Below, one piece after another: positions 15,137 to 23,800 of a stretch of DNA of 55,548 nt (positions are counted from its first letter, which is position 1; the number at the start of each line of letters is the position of its first letter). Source of the stretch: Bacteroidales bacterium (lineage in GTDB: Bacteria > Bacteroidota > Bacteroidia > Bacteroidales > UBA3824); NCBI GenBank assembly GCA_017417315.1, contig JAFPZK010000028.1, forward strand, positions 1-55,548, in the 5' to 3' direction. The notes under the pieces were generated by a model, which saw only the letters and a program-made list of their open reading frames with translations, made no database searches and had not been told where the DNA came from. The translations under genes and the position numbers were made by a program.

Positions 15137-16381
15137 TTATCTTTTTGCGCCTTTTGCACCGAAACTCATTCCGCCGCCCATTGCAAAAATATTTTGGTCA
15201 AAACTGCGTTTAAGTTTTTGTTTTTCAGCGTTTTCTTTTATTGCGACATTGATGACATCGTCCAAGACGTCAACGAATTTTTTACCTGTTGCCTCCCAAA
15301 GATAGAATGAAAGCGAACCCGGAATAGCATTGATTTCGTTAACGTAAACCTCGCCGGTTTCTTTGTTGCGCATAAAGTCAATACGGATAATGCCCGAAGC
15401 GTTCATCTCTTTAAACGTCTTAACTGCCAGTGTTTGAATCATTTTAGTAACATCTTCCGGCAAATCTGCGGGGCATTTTCTCTGACTGTCAGACATCGAA
15501 CCTGAACCTTTTGCACCGGCTACTTTTGCACCGCCTTTTGCGCCAAATTTCATGCCTTTTGCACCGCCTTTCGACGAGCCTGAACCCATGTATTTGTCTT
15601 GATAAGAAAGAATGTCGCCGCTGCGTAACGGTTCTTCCAAAACTGACGGTTTGCAGTCGTGATAACTTCCGTAAACAGAGCAGTTTATCTCTTGAAGATT
15701 CTGAACCATTTTTTCGATAATGATTTTATCGGTGAACTTAGATGCCAAATCCACTGCGGCTTCAAGTTCTTTTTCGTTCGCGGCTTTTGAAATGCCGACC
15801 GAGGAGCCGAGAGTTGCGGGTTTTACGATAAGCGGATAACCGATTTTTTCGGCTTTGGCTTTCATAACGTCGTGATTTTCAAACCATTCTTTGTCGGTTG
15901 TCCACATATAGTCAACGCACGGTATGCCGCACGACTGACACATATATTTTGTTGCGATTTTATCCATCGCGATATTGCTTGCGCGGAGATTGCTGCCGAC
16001 GTAAGGTATGCCAATCATTTCAAAAAAGCCTTGCAACGAACCGTCTTCGCCGTAAGAGCCGTGAAGAATCGGAAACGCAACGTCGATTTTCGTTACGACT
16101 TTCGACTTGAACATATTGGATTTGTAACGGTAAAGATTAAAATCGCCGCGTGTCGGAGTCATATAAACTTTTTCGCACCAAGAGAGCAACTTGCTCATAT
16201 TGCGGTAATTAGAAACTACTGTCAAACCCGGACCCGTGTACCATTCGCCTTCTTTTGAAATGTAAACGGGTACGATATTGTACTTAAATTCGGGAAAAGC
16301 GTGAATTGTCTGCAACGCCGAAATTACTGAAATTTCGTGTTCAACCGACATTCCGCCGAAAAATACGCCTAATGTTATCAT
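15137..16381 (-). CDS. ddl: D-alanine-D-alanine ligase with a low-complexity loop insertion
   Basis: 414 aa, longer than the usual 310-370. ATP-grasp enzyme making the D-Ala-D-Ala dipeptide for peptidoglycan. Seen are GVFFGGMSVEHEISVISA at the N-terminus, HGSYGEDGSLQGFFE, VKPATLGSSVGISKA and RIDFMRNKETGEVYVNEI followed by NAIPGSLSF. Between DKYMGS and CPADLPED (residues 266-302), where the active-site omega loop lies, is a stretch of only S, G, A, K, M, F and V in KGGAKGMKFGAKGGAK-like repeats. A similar MSFGAKGAKR closes the protein. Catalytic residues appear intact, so it should be active. Confidence 0.93.
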   Translation of the reverse strand: MITLGVFFGGMSVEHEISVISALQTIHAFPEFKYNIVPVYISKEGEWYTGPGLTVVSNYRNMSKLLSWCEKVYMTPTRGDFNLYRYKSNMFKSKVVTKIDVAFPILHGSYGEDGSLQGFFEMIGIPYVGSNLRASNIAMDKIATKYMCQSCGIPCVDYMWTTDKEWFENHDVMKAKAEKIGYPLIVKPATLGSSVGISKAANEKELEAAVDLASKFTDKIIIEKMVQNLQEINCSVYGSYHDCKPSVLEEPLRSGDILSYQDKYMGSGSSKGGAKGMKFGAKGGAKVAGAKGSGSMSDSQRKCPADLPEDVTKMIQTLAVKTFKEMNASGIIRIDFMRNKETGEVYVNEINAIPGSLSFYLWEATGKKFVDVLDDVINVAIKENAEKQKLKRSFDQNIFAMGGGMSFGAKGAKR

Positions 16382-16403
16382 GATTTGTTTATTTATACGG
16401 CGG

Positions 16404-16434
16404 CAAAGTTAGCAAAAATAAAACAAAAGGCAAA
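16404..16434 (-). promoter_or_regulatory. Bacteroidetes promoter of ddl
   Basis: On the minus strand TTTG (16431-16434), a 19-base spacer and TAACTTTG (16404-16411): an exact match, 22 bases before the ddl start. Confidence 0.78.
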
Positions 16435-16465
16435 GAAAAATTTTTTTTTAATAATTCATTCCGAA

Positions 16466-16523
16466 ATTGCGGAATACAAACCGCACTTTTTGATAAAAAT
16501 TGCGGAATGGAAACCGCAGTTTT
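16466..16523. repeat. Two tandem hairpin units upstream of ddl
   Basis: attgcggaat..aaaccgca.tttt occurs at 16466-16490 and again at 16499-16523, a period of 33 bases. Each copy can fold as TGCGG-8-CCGCA. They lie between the ddl promoter and the promoter of the RNA candidate in otherwise AT-rich sequence. They may be operator sites or transcriptional insulators. Confidence 0.7.
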
Positions 16524-16661
16524 AACTTTATTTCTAAAAATACGGAAAAAAAGAATATTTTTTTGTCATTATAACCTATTATTCCTTAATATGTTATAAT
16601 AAAAAATAAAATTTTTTGTAAAAAAACTTAAAAAAGTTATGTAAATAAGAATTTTTTATTC

Positions 16662-16669
16662 TATATTTG
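16662..16669 (+). promoter_or_regulatory. -7 element in front of the structured RNA candidate
   Basis: TATATTTG matches TAnnTTTG. The possible -33 (TATG at 16638-16641, 20-base spacer) is imperfect. Transcription would start near 16676. Confidence 0.55.
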
Positions 16670-16675
16670 CTGCGG

Positions 16676-16955
16676 ATAAGGCTGCGACCTTTTTACATAC
16701 GCAGTCCTGATTCCAAGGACGTTTATTGGCAGTATTTTTCTCCATAACAAACTTCGCAACTTTGTTCAACCGAAAAATATGGCAACTTGGACGTCCACGC
16801 TATGTGCATATATTGGCATTGTTGTGTTCGTTATTTACATGACATGCCTTTATATAGGCGTGGGTTTTCGCGTTGCTTATCTCGGTTGAAAGGCGATTGC
16901 GAAGGTCTGTTATGGTGGGGTAAGCGATGTTAATAAGAAACTCCCACGTCTTTTT
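16676..16955 (+). ncRNA. Structured non-coding RNA candidate, or long attenuated leader
   Basis: No convincing reading frame fills 16382-17007, yet this part folds well. A long rod: GGACGT (16717-16722) with ACGTCC (16791-16796), TATTTTTC (16733-16740) with GAAAAATA (16772-16779), AACAAA (16746-16751) with TTTGTT (16761-16766). A second arm: GGCAT (16815-16819) with ATGCC (16844-16848), extended by CCACGC (16795-16800) with GCGTGGG. The same CGTGGG can instead pair with CCCACG at about 16943-16948, which is followed by TCTTTTTT as a terminator. A 6S-like or other small RNA is possible, as is an attenuated leader for the gene at 17008. It does not look like tmRNA, RNase P RNA or SRP RNA. Confidence 0.42.
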
Positions 16956-17007
16956 TATTTTTATTATCCGTGTTTGGTGAGGTTCTACGGGCAAAATTTC
17001 CTAAATA

Positions 17008-18666
17008 ATGAAAAAAGTATTGTTTTTTTGTGTTGCATTGTGTTTGAACTTTGCCGTTAAAGCACAACGCAGTGAAGTTACTGTAAGTGCGGGAAACGCT
17101 GGTGTAATGATGACTAACGCTACTGCTTGTGTAGAATTTGATTATAAAAACACTCAGGTCGGAGAATTTCCTGCTGGAAGCAACAAAAAAGATGCAGAAA
17201 AAATCGGGAATTTACAATCTTTGGACGCTTATCTGAAATCACGCGGGGACGATTTTGTAAGAGATTGGCCGCAAGACCATTTAAAAGCCGAGCAGATGTT
17301 CAATTATGAAATGACAAGATTAGCGAAAAAAGGCGGTTTTAATTTTGATCTTTCCAATCCGTATGACCAAAAAGGTAAAGATTATAAGGTACGGGTTATT
17401 GTTGATAAGTTGGATATGGGTAACGGTGCGGGATATTTTATTCACAATCCGTATTCTTTCAAGACAAAAAGCGGCGGTGCAATTTTTCAAGGCACGGTTG
17501 AAGTCATAAATCTTAAAACGGGTATGGCTGAATGTGTTTTTGATTGTCCTTTCGTTAAAGGCAGCCCAAATCCGTCGGAAACAGGCCGTTTGAAATTAAT
17601 GTATATGAATTTGGGGCAAAATATACTTTCGTTAGTTAAAAAAGGTGTGTCTAACGGTGGAGCAGTTGCAGCATCTTTGTCAAAACCTGAGCAGAAAGAA
17701 ACTTCGGCACAAAGTACACAACCTCAAAATCCAAATAACAAGCCTCAAAATCAGAATGTTACTACTAATAATGCCTCAGTGTTTACGGTTAGCCGCATTG
17801 TGCCGCAAAACTTTGGTTTAGAGGATAATATGATTATAAAAAATTCTTCTCAGTATATAATAAATAGTGTTATTGTTTTTGAAAACGGCAACAAAATCAC
17901 GGATTGTCAAAATCTCGCACCCGGCGAAGACAGAACGGTTATGAAATTTTCTGACGATGCTCTTTCGCGTTTCAGAGGCAGCAATTTGCAATTTCAGATA
18001 GAAAGCGGCGAAGCAAAAAGTTCGGGGGCGCAGTTTGACGTTCAGTATAAGGAAAAACATGACGATTTGATTATTGAAGTGATTTCTTCCGGACGTTATT
18101 CGGCAAATGATAAGAGTAAAAACACATCTTCCGACAAAGATCAAAGCGGCGACAAGGGTTTCAGAATGTGTTTCGATTATATGCACGGATTTTGGGACAA
18201 TAATCTTCATTCCGACCAGTTGGCTTTCCTTTTCGGTGCTAACGTGATACAAGGGTTGTATGTAGGTGTAGGGCCTTTGTTTAATGGCGGATATGGAAAC
18301 GGAATGGATTTTTCGTGTGCTGCCGGCGGCGATTTCAAAGTCCGCTACACTGCTCCGTATTGGAATGTAAGACCGTATATTGAATACGATTTCAGATACC
18401 TTTATAATTTTGATTCGAAAGACGGCGGAATTGAAAACGGAATCGGATTCGGTGTTTGTTTTGCTAAAAAAGTTTTCTTAGGGATTCAGTATAGTTTTTA
18501 CAATACTGAGGTTGCAGAACAGAAAACTAAAAAAGTTTCTTACACTTATTATACAGGTTCCGGTCGTAACCGCAAAGCACATACGGGTTATAAAAACGAA
18601 CCCTATACTGAAACTCATGATGAAATGAAAAATTATGTAGGTATCCGTTTCGGGCTTATGTTTTAG
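17008..18666 (+). CDS. Secreted outer-membrane protein, multi-domain, unknown function
   Basis: 552 aa with signal peptide MKKVLFFCVALCLNFAVKAQ. Residues 21-210 form a periplasmic-type domain of unknown family. A Gln/Asn/Pro linker lies at about 220-250. A second small domain follows, then from about 370 to the end aromatic alternating strands typical of a beta barrel (MCFDYMHGFWDN, RPYIEYDFRYLYNFDS, ending YVGIRFGLMF with C-terminal Phe). It starts a same-strand run of envelope genes. The structured RNA candidate lies just upstream and may control it. Confidence 0.75.
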   Translation: MKKVLFFCVALCLNFAVKAQRSEVTVSAGNAGVMMTNATACVEFDYKNTQVGEFPAGSNKKDAEKIGNLQSLDAYLKSRGDDFVRDWPQDHLKAEQMFNYEMTRLAKKGGFNFDLSNPYDQKGKDYKVRVIVDKLDMGNGAGYFIHNPYSFKTKSGGAIFQGTVEVINLKTGMAECVFDCPFVKGSPNPSETGRLKLMYMNLGQNILSLVKKGVSNGGAVAASLSKPEQKETSAQSTQPQNPNNKPQNQNVTTNNASVFTVSRIVPQNFGLEDNMIIKNSSQYIINSVIVFENGNKITDCQNLAPGEDRTVMKFSDDALSRFRGSNLQFQIESGEAKSSGAQFDVQYKEKHDDLIIEVISSGRYSANDKSKNTSSDKDQSGDKGFRMCFDYMHGFWDNNLHSDQLAFLFGANVIQGLYVGVGPLFNGGYGNGMDFSCAAGGDFKVRYTAPYWNVRPYIEYDFRYLYNFDSKDGGIENGIGFGVCFAKKVFLGIQYSFYNTEVAEQKTKKVSYTYYTGSGRNRKAHTGYKNEPYTETHDEMKNYVGIRFGLMF

Positions 18667-18706
18667 AAAAGAATTTTTATATTAACTAAATAAATATTAA
18701 ATAATT

Positions 18707-19342
18707 ATGAGAAAATTAAAAGTTTTATTAGCAGCAGCCGCAGTAGCGGTTTCATCTTCTGCCTTTGCGCAGGATTTGAGTTTCGGCGTAAAAGCCGGAT
18801 TGAATTTGTCAAAACAAGCGTACAAAGTTGGTGGTACAAAAGTTTCTTCCAGTGATAACAAAATGTTAACCGGAATATGTATTGGAGCGTATGCAGATTT
18901 GAATTTTTCCGATATGTTGGCTCTTGAAGCAGGGTTGCAGTTTGAACAAAAAGGCGGAAAGATGAAAAGTGGTAAAGAAACAGAGAAAGAAGTAATCAAT
19001 TATTTTACGATTCCTGTAAATTTGAGAGCGAATTTACCTGTTGGAGATAATAATTTGTATTTTCTTGCCGGTCCAACGTTTGGAATCGGTCTTTCAGGCA
19101 AAGAAACCTATGAGGATGAGGACGGCTCTGAATCAGCGAGTGCTAAATTTGGCAATGGAGAAGACGATGATTGTAAACGTATAAATGTAGGTTTGCTTTT
19201 CGGTGCCGGTTTTGAAATGTCTAATAACATCGGTGTAAGAGTTACTTACGATTTGGGGTTGTCGAATCTTATTCCGAAAGGCGACAGCGACAATTCTGTA
19301 AAAACTAACGTTCTCGGCTTGGCAGTTACTTACAAATTCTAA
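18707..19342 (+). CDS. Outer membrane beta-barrel protein (porin family)
   Basis: 211 aa. Signal peptide MRKLKVLLAAAAVAVSSSAF with AQ cleavage. The mature part has the eight-strand pattern of small Bacteroidetes barrels: FGVKAGLNLSKQ, LALEAGLQFEQKGG, YFTIPVNLRANLPV, LYFLAGPTFGIGLSG, VGLLFGAGFEMSNNIGVRV and the closing LGLAVTYKF ending in Phe. Loops are acidic (YEDEDGSESAS, NGEDDD). The role may be structural or adhesive; no enzyme motif is present. 40 bases after the previous gene, 14 before the next. Confidence 0.85.
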   Translation: MRKLKVLLAAAAVAVSSSAFAQDLSFGVKAGLNLSKQAYKVGGTKVSSSDNKMLTGICIGAYADLNFSDMLALEAGLQFEQKGGKMKSGKETEKEVINYFTIPVNLRANLPVGDNNLYFLAGPTFGIGLSGKETYEDEDGSESASAKFGNGEDDDCKRINVGLLFGAGFEMSNNIGVRVTYDLGLSNLIPKGDSDNSVKTNVLGLAVTYKF

Positions 19343-19356
19343 TTCCTATAACAACT

Positions 19357-20652
19357 ATGATAAAACGCTTTGTATTAGCGTTTTCAGCACTCTTTCTTGC
19401 GCTTAACCTTTCGGCGCAAGAAACTGCTGTTGAAAATAATGAAGTTGAACCGAGTACGTGGAGCGTAGGTTTCTTTTTCGGTCCGAGAATGAACTTTATG
19501 AATTTCAATAACCTCAGCGACGATATTAGTTGCGCAAAAAGTATGCGCGGCGGCGGAGTGTTTTCGCTGTTTGCTTATAGAGAGTTCAAAGACGGAAAAT
19601 TCGGCATACGTCCTCAAATCTCGCTTGTAAACCGCGGCGCAAAACTTACGGGCATAGAATCAAAGTATTGGGAAAATGCGGATTACACCGTTAAAGCCAA
19701 ATATTTGGATTTGAGAATGCCGGTAATAATGAATCTCGGCACTCCGAAAGAACTTACTTTCGGCTCATTGCAGCCTTACATTTATTTGACACCTATTTTA
19801 GGTGCGGCAAGAGGCGGAGAAATCACGTTGGAAGAAAATTTGGATCCTGATGACGAGCCTATGATGATGACCGTATCGGCTTCAAAAGCAAATTTGTCAA
19901 GTTGGTATCTCGGAGCGGGATTAGGCGCAGGATTGAAATATAATTTTCAAGTTCTCGGAGAGAAATGTTATGCTGGTGTTGAAATGATGTTTGATTACGG
20001 AATTTCAAATACTTACAGTAAGAAAGAGAAAGACGGCGATATTACGGATGTCGGATATTTAGTCAATTATACTAATTATAAGATTTCCGGCAAGCGTAAA
20101 TTTTCGGGGGTGGAAATCGCTTTTACGGCGTGTGTTCCGATAAGCCTTTTCAAGCACAAACGTCAGAAACCCGAACTTCCGCCGATTGTCGAACAGCCTG
20201 TAATTGAAGAAGATACTGCGGTTGTCGTGGAAGAAAAGCCGTGTTACGAGTTGGACGAAATCATTACTTTGATTTCTAACGGCGAAAACGTAAAAGGCAA
20301 AACGATTTGCGCCATCAACACTATTAATTTTGACTTCGGCAGTGCGAAAATCAAGCCCGAAAGTTACGATTATTTGGACAAGTTGGCAAAAATCTTAAAG
20401 CAGACCGGCGCAAACATCAAGGTTAACGGTCATACCGACAACAAAGGTAAAGACGCTTACAACTTGAAACTTTCGCAAGACCGTGCAAAATCGGTTGTAG
20501 AGTACCTTGTTAAGCAAGGTATTGAAAAAAAGAAACTTACTTCGGAAGGTTTCGGTTTCCACAGACCTTTGACGGATAACGACACGGAAGAACACCGCGC
20601 CATGAACCGCAGGGTTGAGTTTGAAATCTTGGAAGAAGAAAGCAATAATTAA
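19357..20652 (+). CDS. OmpA-family outer membrane protein with peptidoglycan-binding domain
   Basis: 431 aa. Signal peptide MIKRFVLAFSALFLALNLSA. Residues 22-270 are a beta-barrel domain. A Pro/Glu-rich hinge (PELPPIVEQPVIEEDTAVVV) leads to a C-terminal OmpA domain at about 320-428: INFDFGSAKIKPESYDYLDK, VNGHTDNKGKDAYNLKLSQD, RAKSVVEYLV and NRRVEFEIL. The Asp in GHTDN and the Arg in the LSQDRA segment are the usual contacts to diaminopimelate of peptidoglycan. It anchors the outer membrane to the wall. Part of the same-strand envelope cluster. Confidence 0.92.
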   Translation: MIKRFVLAFSALFLALNLSAQETAVENNEVEPSTWSVGFFFGPRMNFMNFNNLSDDISCAKSMRGGGVFSLFAYREFKDGKFGIRPQISLVNRGAKLTGIESKYWENADYTVKAKYLDLRMPVIMNLGTPKELTFGSLQPYIYLTPILGAARGGEITLEENLDPDDEPMMMTVSASKANLSSWYLGAGLGAGLKYNFQVLGEKCYAGVEMMFDYGISNTYSKKEKDGDITDVGYLVNYTNYKISGKRKFSGVEIAFTACVPISLFKHKRQKPELPPIVEQPVIEEDTAVVVEEKPCYELDEIITLISNGENVKGKTICAINTINFDFGSAKIKPESYDYLDKLAKILKQTGANIKVNGHTDNKGKDAYNLKLSQDRAKSVVEYLVKQGIEKKKLTSEGFGFHRPLTDNDTEEHRAMNRRVEFEILEEESNN

Positions 20653-20673
20653 CAATTAAAAAACATTAGAATT

Positions 20674-21135
20674 ATGAAAAAATTGAATTTTTTAGCGGCA
20701 TTTTTCCTTGCCGTAGCGATGTTGACGACCACATTTACGTCTTGTAACAAAGATGATGAAGACGGCAGTTCAGATCCGAAAGATTTAATCGGGACTTGGA
20801 AACTTGTTTCAGTGGAAGAATGGTGGAAAGATTTGGAGGACGGAGAATCTGACCACGATAAATATACAATCGATTCTGATGATGATGACGAGATGGTTAT
20901 CTTGACTTTTAATGAAGACGGGACATGTACGTCAAAAGAATATGATGATAAAAAAGGAAAAATAGTAACAGAAACAGTTTCTTATACCGCAAGTAACGGA
21001 GTAATAAAATTTAGTTCGGGAGTTGAATACGGTGAATGTAATTTTTCTGTCAGCGGAAGTACCTTAACATTTTCTAAGGAACTAACGGAAGATGACGAAT
21101 GGATGAAAGCCGTTTGGGTATTTAAAAAGCAATAG
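20674..21135 (+). CDS. Lipocalin-like lipoprotein
   Basis: 153 aa. Lipoprotein signal MKKLNFLAAFFLAVAMLTTT ends in the lipobox FTSC. After an acidic tether (NKDDEDGSSDPKD) comes LIGTWKLVSVEEWW, the opening of Bacteroidetes lipocalin-like domains, then MVILTFNEDGTCTSKEY and LTFSKELTEDDEW. Such proteins form a small beta barrel that may bind a ligand at the cell surface; none can be named. The next lipoprotein starts 3 bases after the stop, so the two genes are coupled. Confidence 0.8.
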   Translation: MKKLNFLAAFFLAVAMLTTTFTSCNKDDEDGSSDPKDLIGTWKLVSVEEWWKDLEDGESDHDKYTIDSDDDDEMVILTFNEDGTCTSKEYDDKKGKIVTETVSYTASNGVIKFSSGVEYGECNFSVSGSTLTFSKELTEDDEWMKAVWVFKKQ

Positions 21136-21138
21136 ACT

Positions 21139-21843
21139 ATGAAAAAAATTCAAACACTAATCTCGGCGGTTGCTTTGTTTTCCTTTTCGTTGTTTTCTTC
21201 CTGTCTTGATGACGGGAAAGAGACAATCGTTTTGGAGGACGAAGAAGTTGCAGCGACGGGTATTTACCGTGCCGTTCCGAAAGCAACGGTGGAGAAGTTG
21301 CAAAACCACATGCCGATATATGAGGGCGACAATCCGCCGAGTATAGAGGGCTGTTATTTGATAGATCCGATGGTTGTGGTCTATTGTGAAGACCAAGGTA
21401 ACGGCGGATATGATCCCGGAGAGGAAGTAATTGAAACCAAAATACGTTTCTCTAATCAAAACAATGGCAAAGGTACTATTGATTATGAAGGGGAGAGTGG
21501 TTCTTCAAGAGAAGTCGGCAAAGGTGCTTTTATCAGCGGCGACGGCAATAATTTTACTGCATATTTTGATACAAACGGTGAACATGACGGCAATAGCGGT
21601 ATAATAAAGACGACTCGTGCATTGATTATTTCCGGCACAAAAACGTCTTCTGGTATCAAGGACTTAAAATATGCCTTTACGATGGTAAAAAAAGTCGGCG
21701 ATGTGGACGATGAACTTATGGAAGAAGGCGTTTACCGTGTCTTTAAGGACAAAGACGGTTTGGCTAAAAACAGCACATGGACGTATAGTAAAAAATATGC
21801 AGCCGGTCATCCGTTGCCGTCAATTATGCAGAAAGTAAAATAA
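21139..21843 (+). CDS. Lipoprotein of unknown function
   Basis: 234 aa. Signal MKKIQTLISAVALFSFSLFS with lipobox SSC at about 20-22. The mature protein is acidic and strand-rich. Two segments resemble each other loosely (TGIYRAVPKATVEKL and EGVYRVFKDKDGLAK), which suggests a two-part beta structure. No known family is recognised. It is the last gene of the envelope run and is followed by a strong terminator. Confidence 0.7.
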   Translation: MKKIQTLISAVALFSFSLFSSCLDDGKETIVLEDEEVAATGIYRAVPKATVEKLQNHMPIYEGDNPPSIEGCYLIDPMVVVYCEDQGNGGYDPGEEVIETKIRFSNQNNGKGTIDYEGESGSSREVGKGAFISGDGNNFTAYFDTNGEHDGNSGIIKTTRALIISGTKTSSGIKDLKYAFTMVKKVGDVDDELMEEGVYRVFKDKDGLAKNSTWTYSKKYAAGHPLPSIMQKVK

Positions 21844-21867
21844 AATCTTTTCGTTTTTTCTCTATTT

Positions 21868-21899
21868 AAGGGGGCAAAAAGAAATTGCTCCCTTTTTTT
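21868..21899 (+). terminator. Rho-independent terminator of the envelope gene run
   Basis: AAGGGGGC (21868-21875) pairs with GCTCCCTT (21887-21894) with one G-T pair, followed by seven T. It ends the plus-strand run and abuts the stop of the convergent gene at 21899. Confidence 0.82.
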
Positions 21900-23665
21900 C
21901 ACTCTTTTATTTCCAAAATCTGTTTGCAAACAACCATTTCGACACCTTTATAGATTACTAATAAGCAGTGCAAAGTTGTCTTTTTTGATTTTTCGATTAC
22001 GAACCCAGACTTTGAATATTTTTCCAACTGCAAAATACCTTCTGCGGTTTTGTTTGTGATTTCAGTTTCGGTTGCATCTGATTTTGCATATTTGAATTCA
22101 ATCAAATAACTGTGTGTTAAATCATGGTAAAGGTTGGTTCTCGGTTCAAGATACAAATCAGGGAAACCGTCAGACGTATCAGGCTCGGAATGAGCAAAAT
22201 ACACATGGCTCCTGCACGTTGCGGCAAGTGTAAAACCGTGGACAAAACTTTCGCCTTTTGCTTTGTCGCGGCTTGCGGCATATTTTTTCAAAAGGTCTGC
22301 CGTATAATCGAAAAACGGTTTCCAAACACCGTCAAAAGCCATTTGAGATAAAGCCTCGTCAACAATCCAAGAATCGCATTTCAAATCGTTCTCTTCGTAA
22401 TTTTCGATTAAGTATTCAAAAAGTTGTTCCCTGACCACGATGTTCGGAATTTTGAAAATGACTTCGCCCCTTGCCAAACCGCCTATCGAAACCATACCGA
22501 AATAATAAAGAAGGCTTACGAAATTCTTTTTTTCGGTGATTTTTTCCGCCGGAAAATGGTCGTTGAGCGGCGCAATATATTGTCCGTCGGTTGCAAGTTT
22601 TTGAATTATTGAGGCTTCGTATTTAAATTCGCGGTCTTTGCGGATTAACATTTTGAGTTTTGCATAATCCGTGCGGATATTGCTGTCAATGATTTTTTTG
22701 GGAAATTCATTATGGCTGCACAAATTATCCATGAAATACAAAATCATATCCGAATTATACATTGTAGTTTTACCGAAAGCATCCTCTGCAAAACAATAAT
22801 TGTCATACCAATGGCGGATTGTTTCGATAATTTCGTCTTCGGAATACTGAAAATGATAAAATCCGCCATAATAGCGAACCATTTCGCGCACGTTGTTTTC
22901 TGTAAAGCCCATAAGTTCGTTGAAACGTGCGTCCGTGGAATAATTTGTCCCTATGTTGAAACCGCTTGTTAAATCGTCTAACGTTACCGGCGAGACTCCC
23001 GTGATGAAAAGTCTTTCTATGGAAGTCTGACAGCCGTCTTTTAGCGCGTTGAAAAACGCCCTCAGATAGCCCGTGCGGTGAGTTTCGTCCATATAACGTC
23101 CTAACTGTGTGTGGTCGGAGAGTATGTTGTTGGTAAAATTATCGTATTCGTCTATGAAAAAATAGATTTTTTTATCGGGGACAACTTCGCTGACGATATA
23201 TTTTAACTGTTCTATGGCTTTGTATTCGCGTTTTACGAGTTGCTCCTGCGCATCTTCGGGATAAAATTCCTTGTAAGTTTTGCAAAAATGTTTGAACATC
23301 AGGTCGCAATATCCGTCAAAACTCTGCTTGTAATCATCAATAGAACCGCTGACCATTGCGAAATTCAGATGCAACACCAAATATGAATTACGGTTTTCTG
23401 TCGGATTGTTGTGAATCCACAGCCCCGAAAACATTTTGTCGAAAATGTCTTTTTTATTGATGTCGTAATATGTTTTTAACATATTGAGCAACAATGTCTT
23501 ACCGAATCTTCTCGGACGGACAATGAAGAAATATTTGTTAGCATTTTCCATTTCGGGGATAAACATAGTTTTGTCCACGTAATAACTATTGTCATTACGC
23601 AGCATTTCAAAACCTTGAATGCCGTAAGGTATGCGTTTTGGTTTCAACTCTGTTTGCATGGTCAA
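21899..23665 (-). CDS. AAA-ATPase/PD-(D/E)XK nuclease-like protein (DUF1703 type)
   Basis: 588 aa. N-terminal PYGIQGFEMLRNDNSYYVDK leads to a modified Walker A, RPRRFGKTLLLNML (about 48-60); Walker B is IYFFIDEYDNF. ITGVSPVTLDDLTSGFNIG is the family's sensor region. The C-terminus has a nuclease core: GFPDLYLEPRT (Asp) and SYLIEFKYAK (E-x-K, about 521). These proteins are greatly expanded in Bacteroidetes and are suspected of roles in mobile DNA or defence, without a proven reaction. It stands alone on the minus strand. It is the classic subtype; those at 1-495 and 34579 form a different subgroup. Confidence 0.9.
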   Translation of the reverse strand: MTMQTELKPKRIPYGIQGFEMLRNDNSYYVDKTMFIPEMENANKYFFIVRPRRFGKTLLLNMLKTYYDINKKDIFDKMFSGLWIHNNPTENRNSYLVLHLNFAMVSGSIDDYKQSFDGYCDLMFKHFCKTYKEFYPEDAQEQLVKREYKAIEQLKYIVSEVVPDKKIYFFIDEYDNFTNNILSDHTQLGRYMDETHRTGYLRAFFNALKDGCQTSIERLFITGVSPVTLDDLTSGFNIGTNYSTDARFNELMGFTENNVREMVRYYGGFYHFQYSEDEIIETIRHWYDNYCFAEDAFGKTTMYNSDMILYFMDNLCSHNEFPKKIIDSNIRTDYAKLKMLIRKDREFKYEASIIQKLATDGQYIAPLNDHFPAEKITEKKNFVSLLYYFGMVSIGGLARGEVIFKIPNIVVREQLFEYLIENYEENDLKCDSWIVDEALSQMAFDGVWKPFFDYTADLLKKYAASRDKAKGESFVHGFTLAATCRSHVYFAHSEPDTSDGFPDLYLEPRTNLYHDLTHSYLIEFKYAKSDATETEITNKTAEGILQLEKYSKSGFVIEKSKKTTLHCLLVIYKGVEMVVCKQILEIKE

Positions 23666-23680
23666 ATATTTTTTATTTCA

Positions 23681-23688
23681 CAAAAATA
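23681..23688 (-). promoter_or_regulatory. -7 element of the DUF1703 gene
   Basis: TATTTTTG on the minus strand matches TAnnTTTG and lies 16 bases before the start at 23665. A TTTG at 23712-23715 is 23 bases away, which is a loose -33. Confidence 0.45.
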
Positions 23689-23730
23689 CGGTTTTTCTTT
23701 TAAAAATAAAACAAAAAGGCAAAGACTTTT

Positions 23731-23762
23731 TTTGCTATTTCAAAAAATAACATTTACCTTTG
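23731..23762 (+). promoter_or_regulatory. Bacteroidetes promoter of the lamin-tail protein gene
   Basis: TTTG (23731-23734), a 20-base spacer, TACCTTTG (23755-23762). The coding start follows at 23801 or 23831. Confidence 0.72.
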
Positions 23763-23800
23763 CTGAATAAAAATAAATATAACCATAAACTTTATAGATT

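Noticed and set aside
16676..16955. tmRNA, RNase P RNA or SRP RNA in the long gene-free stretch
   Set aside because: None of the conserved cores of these RNAs is visible; only generic stems were found, so it is listed as an unnamed candidate.
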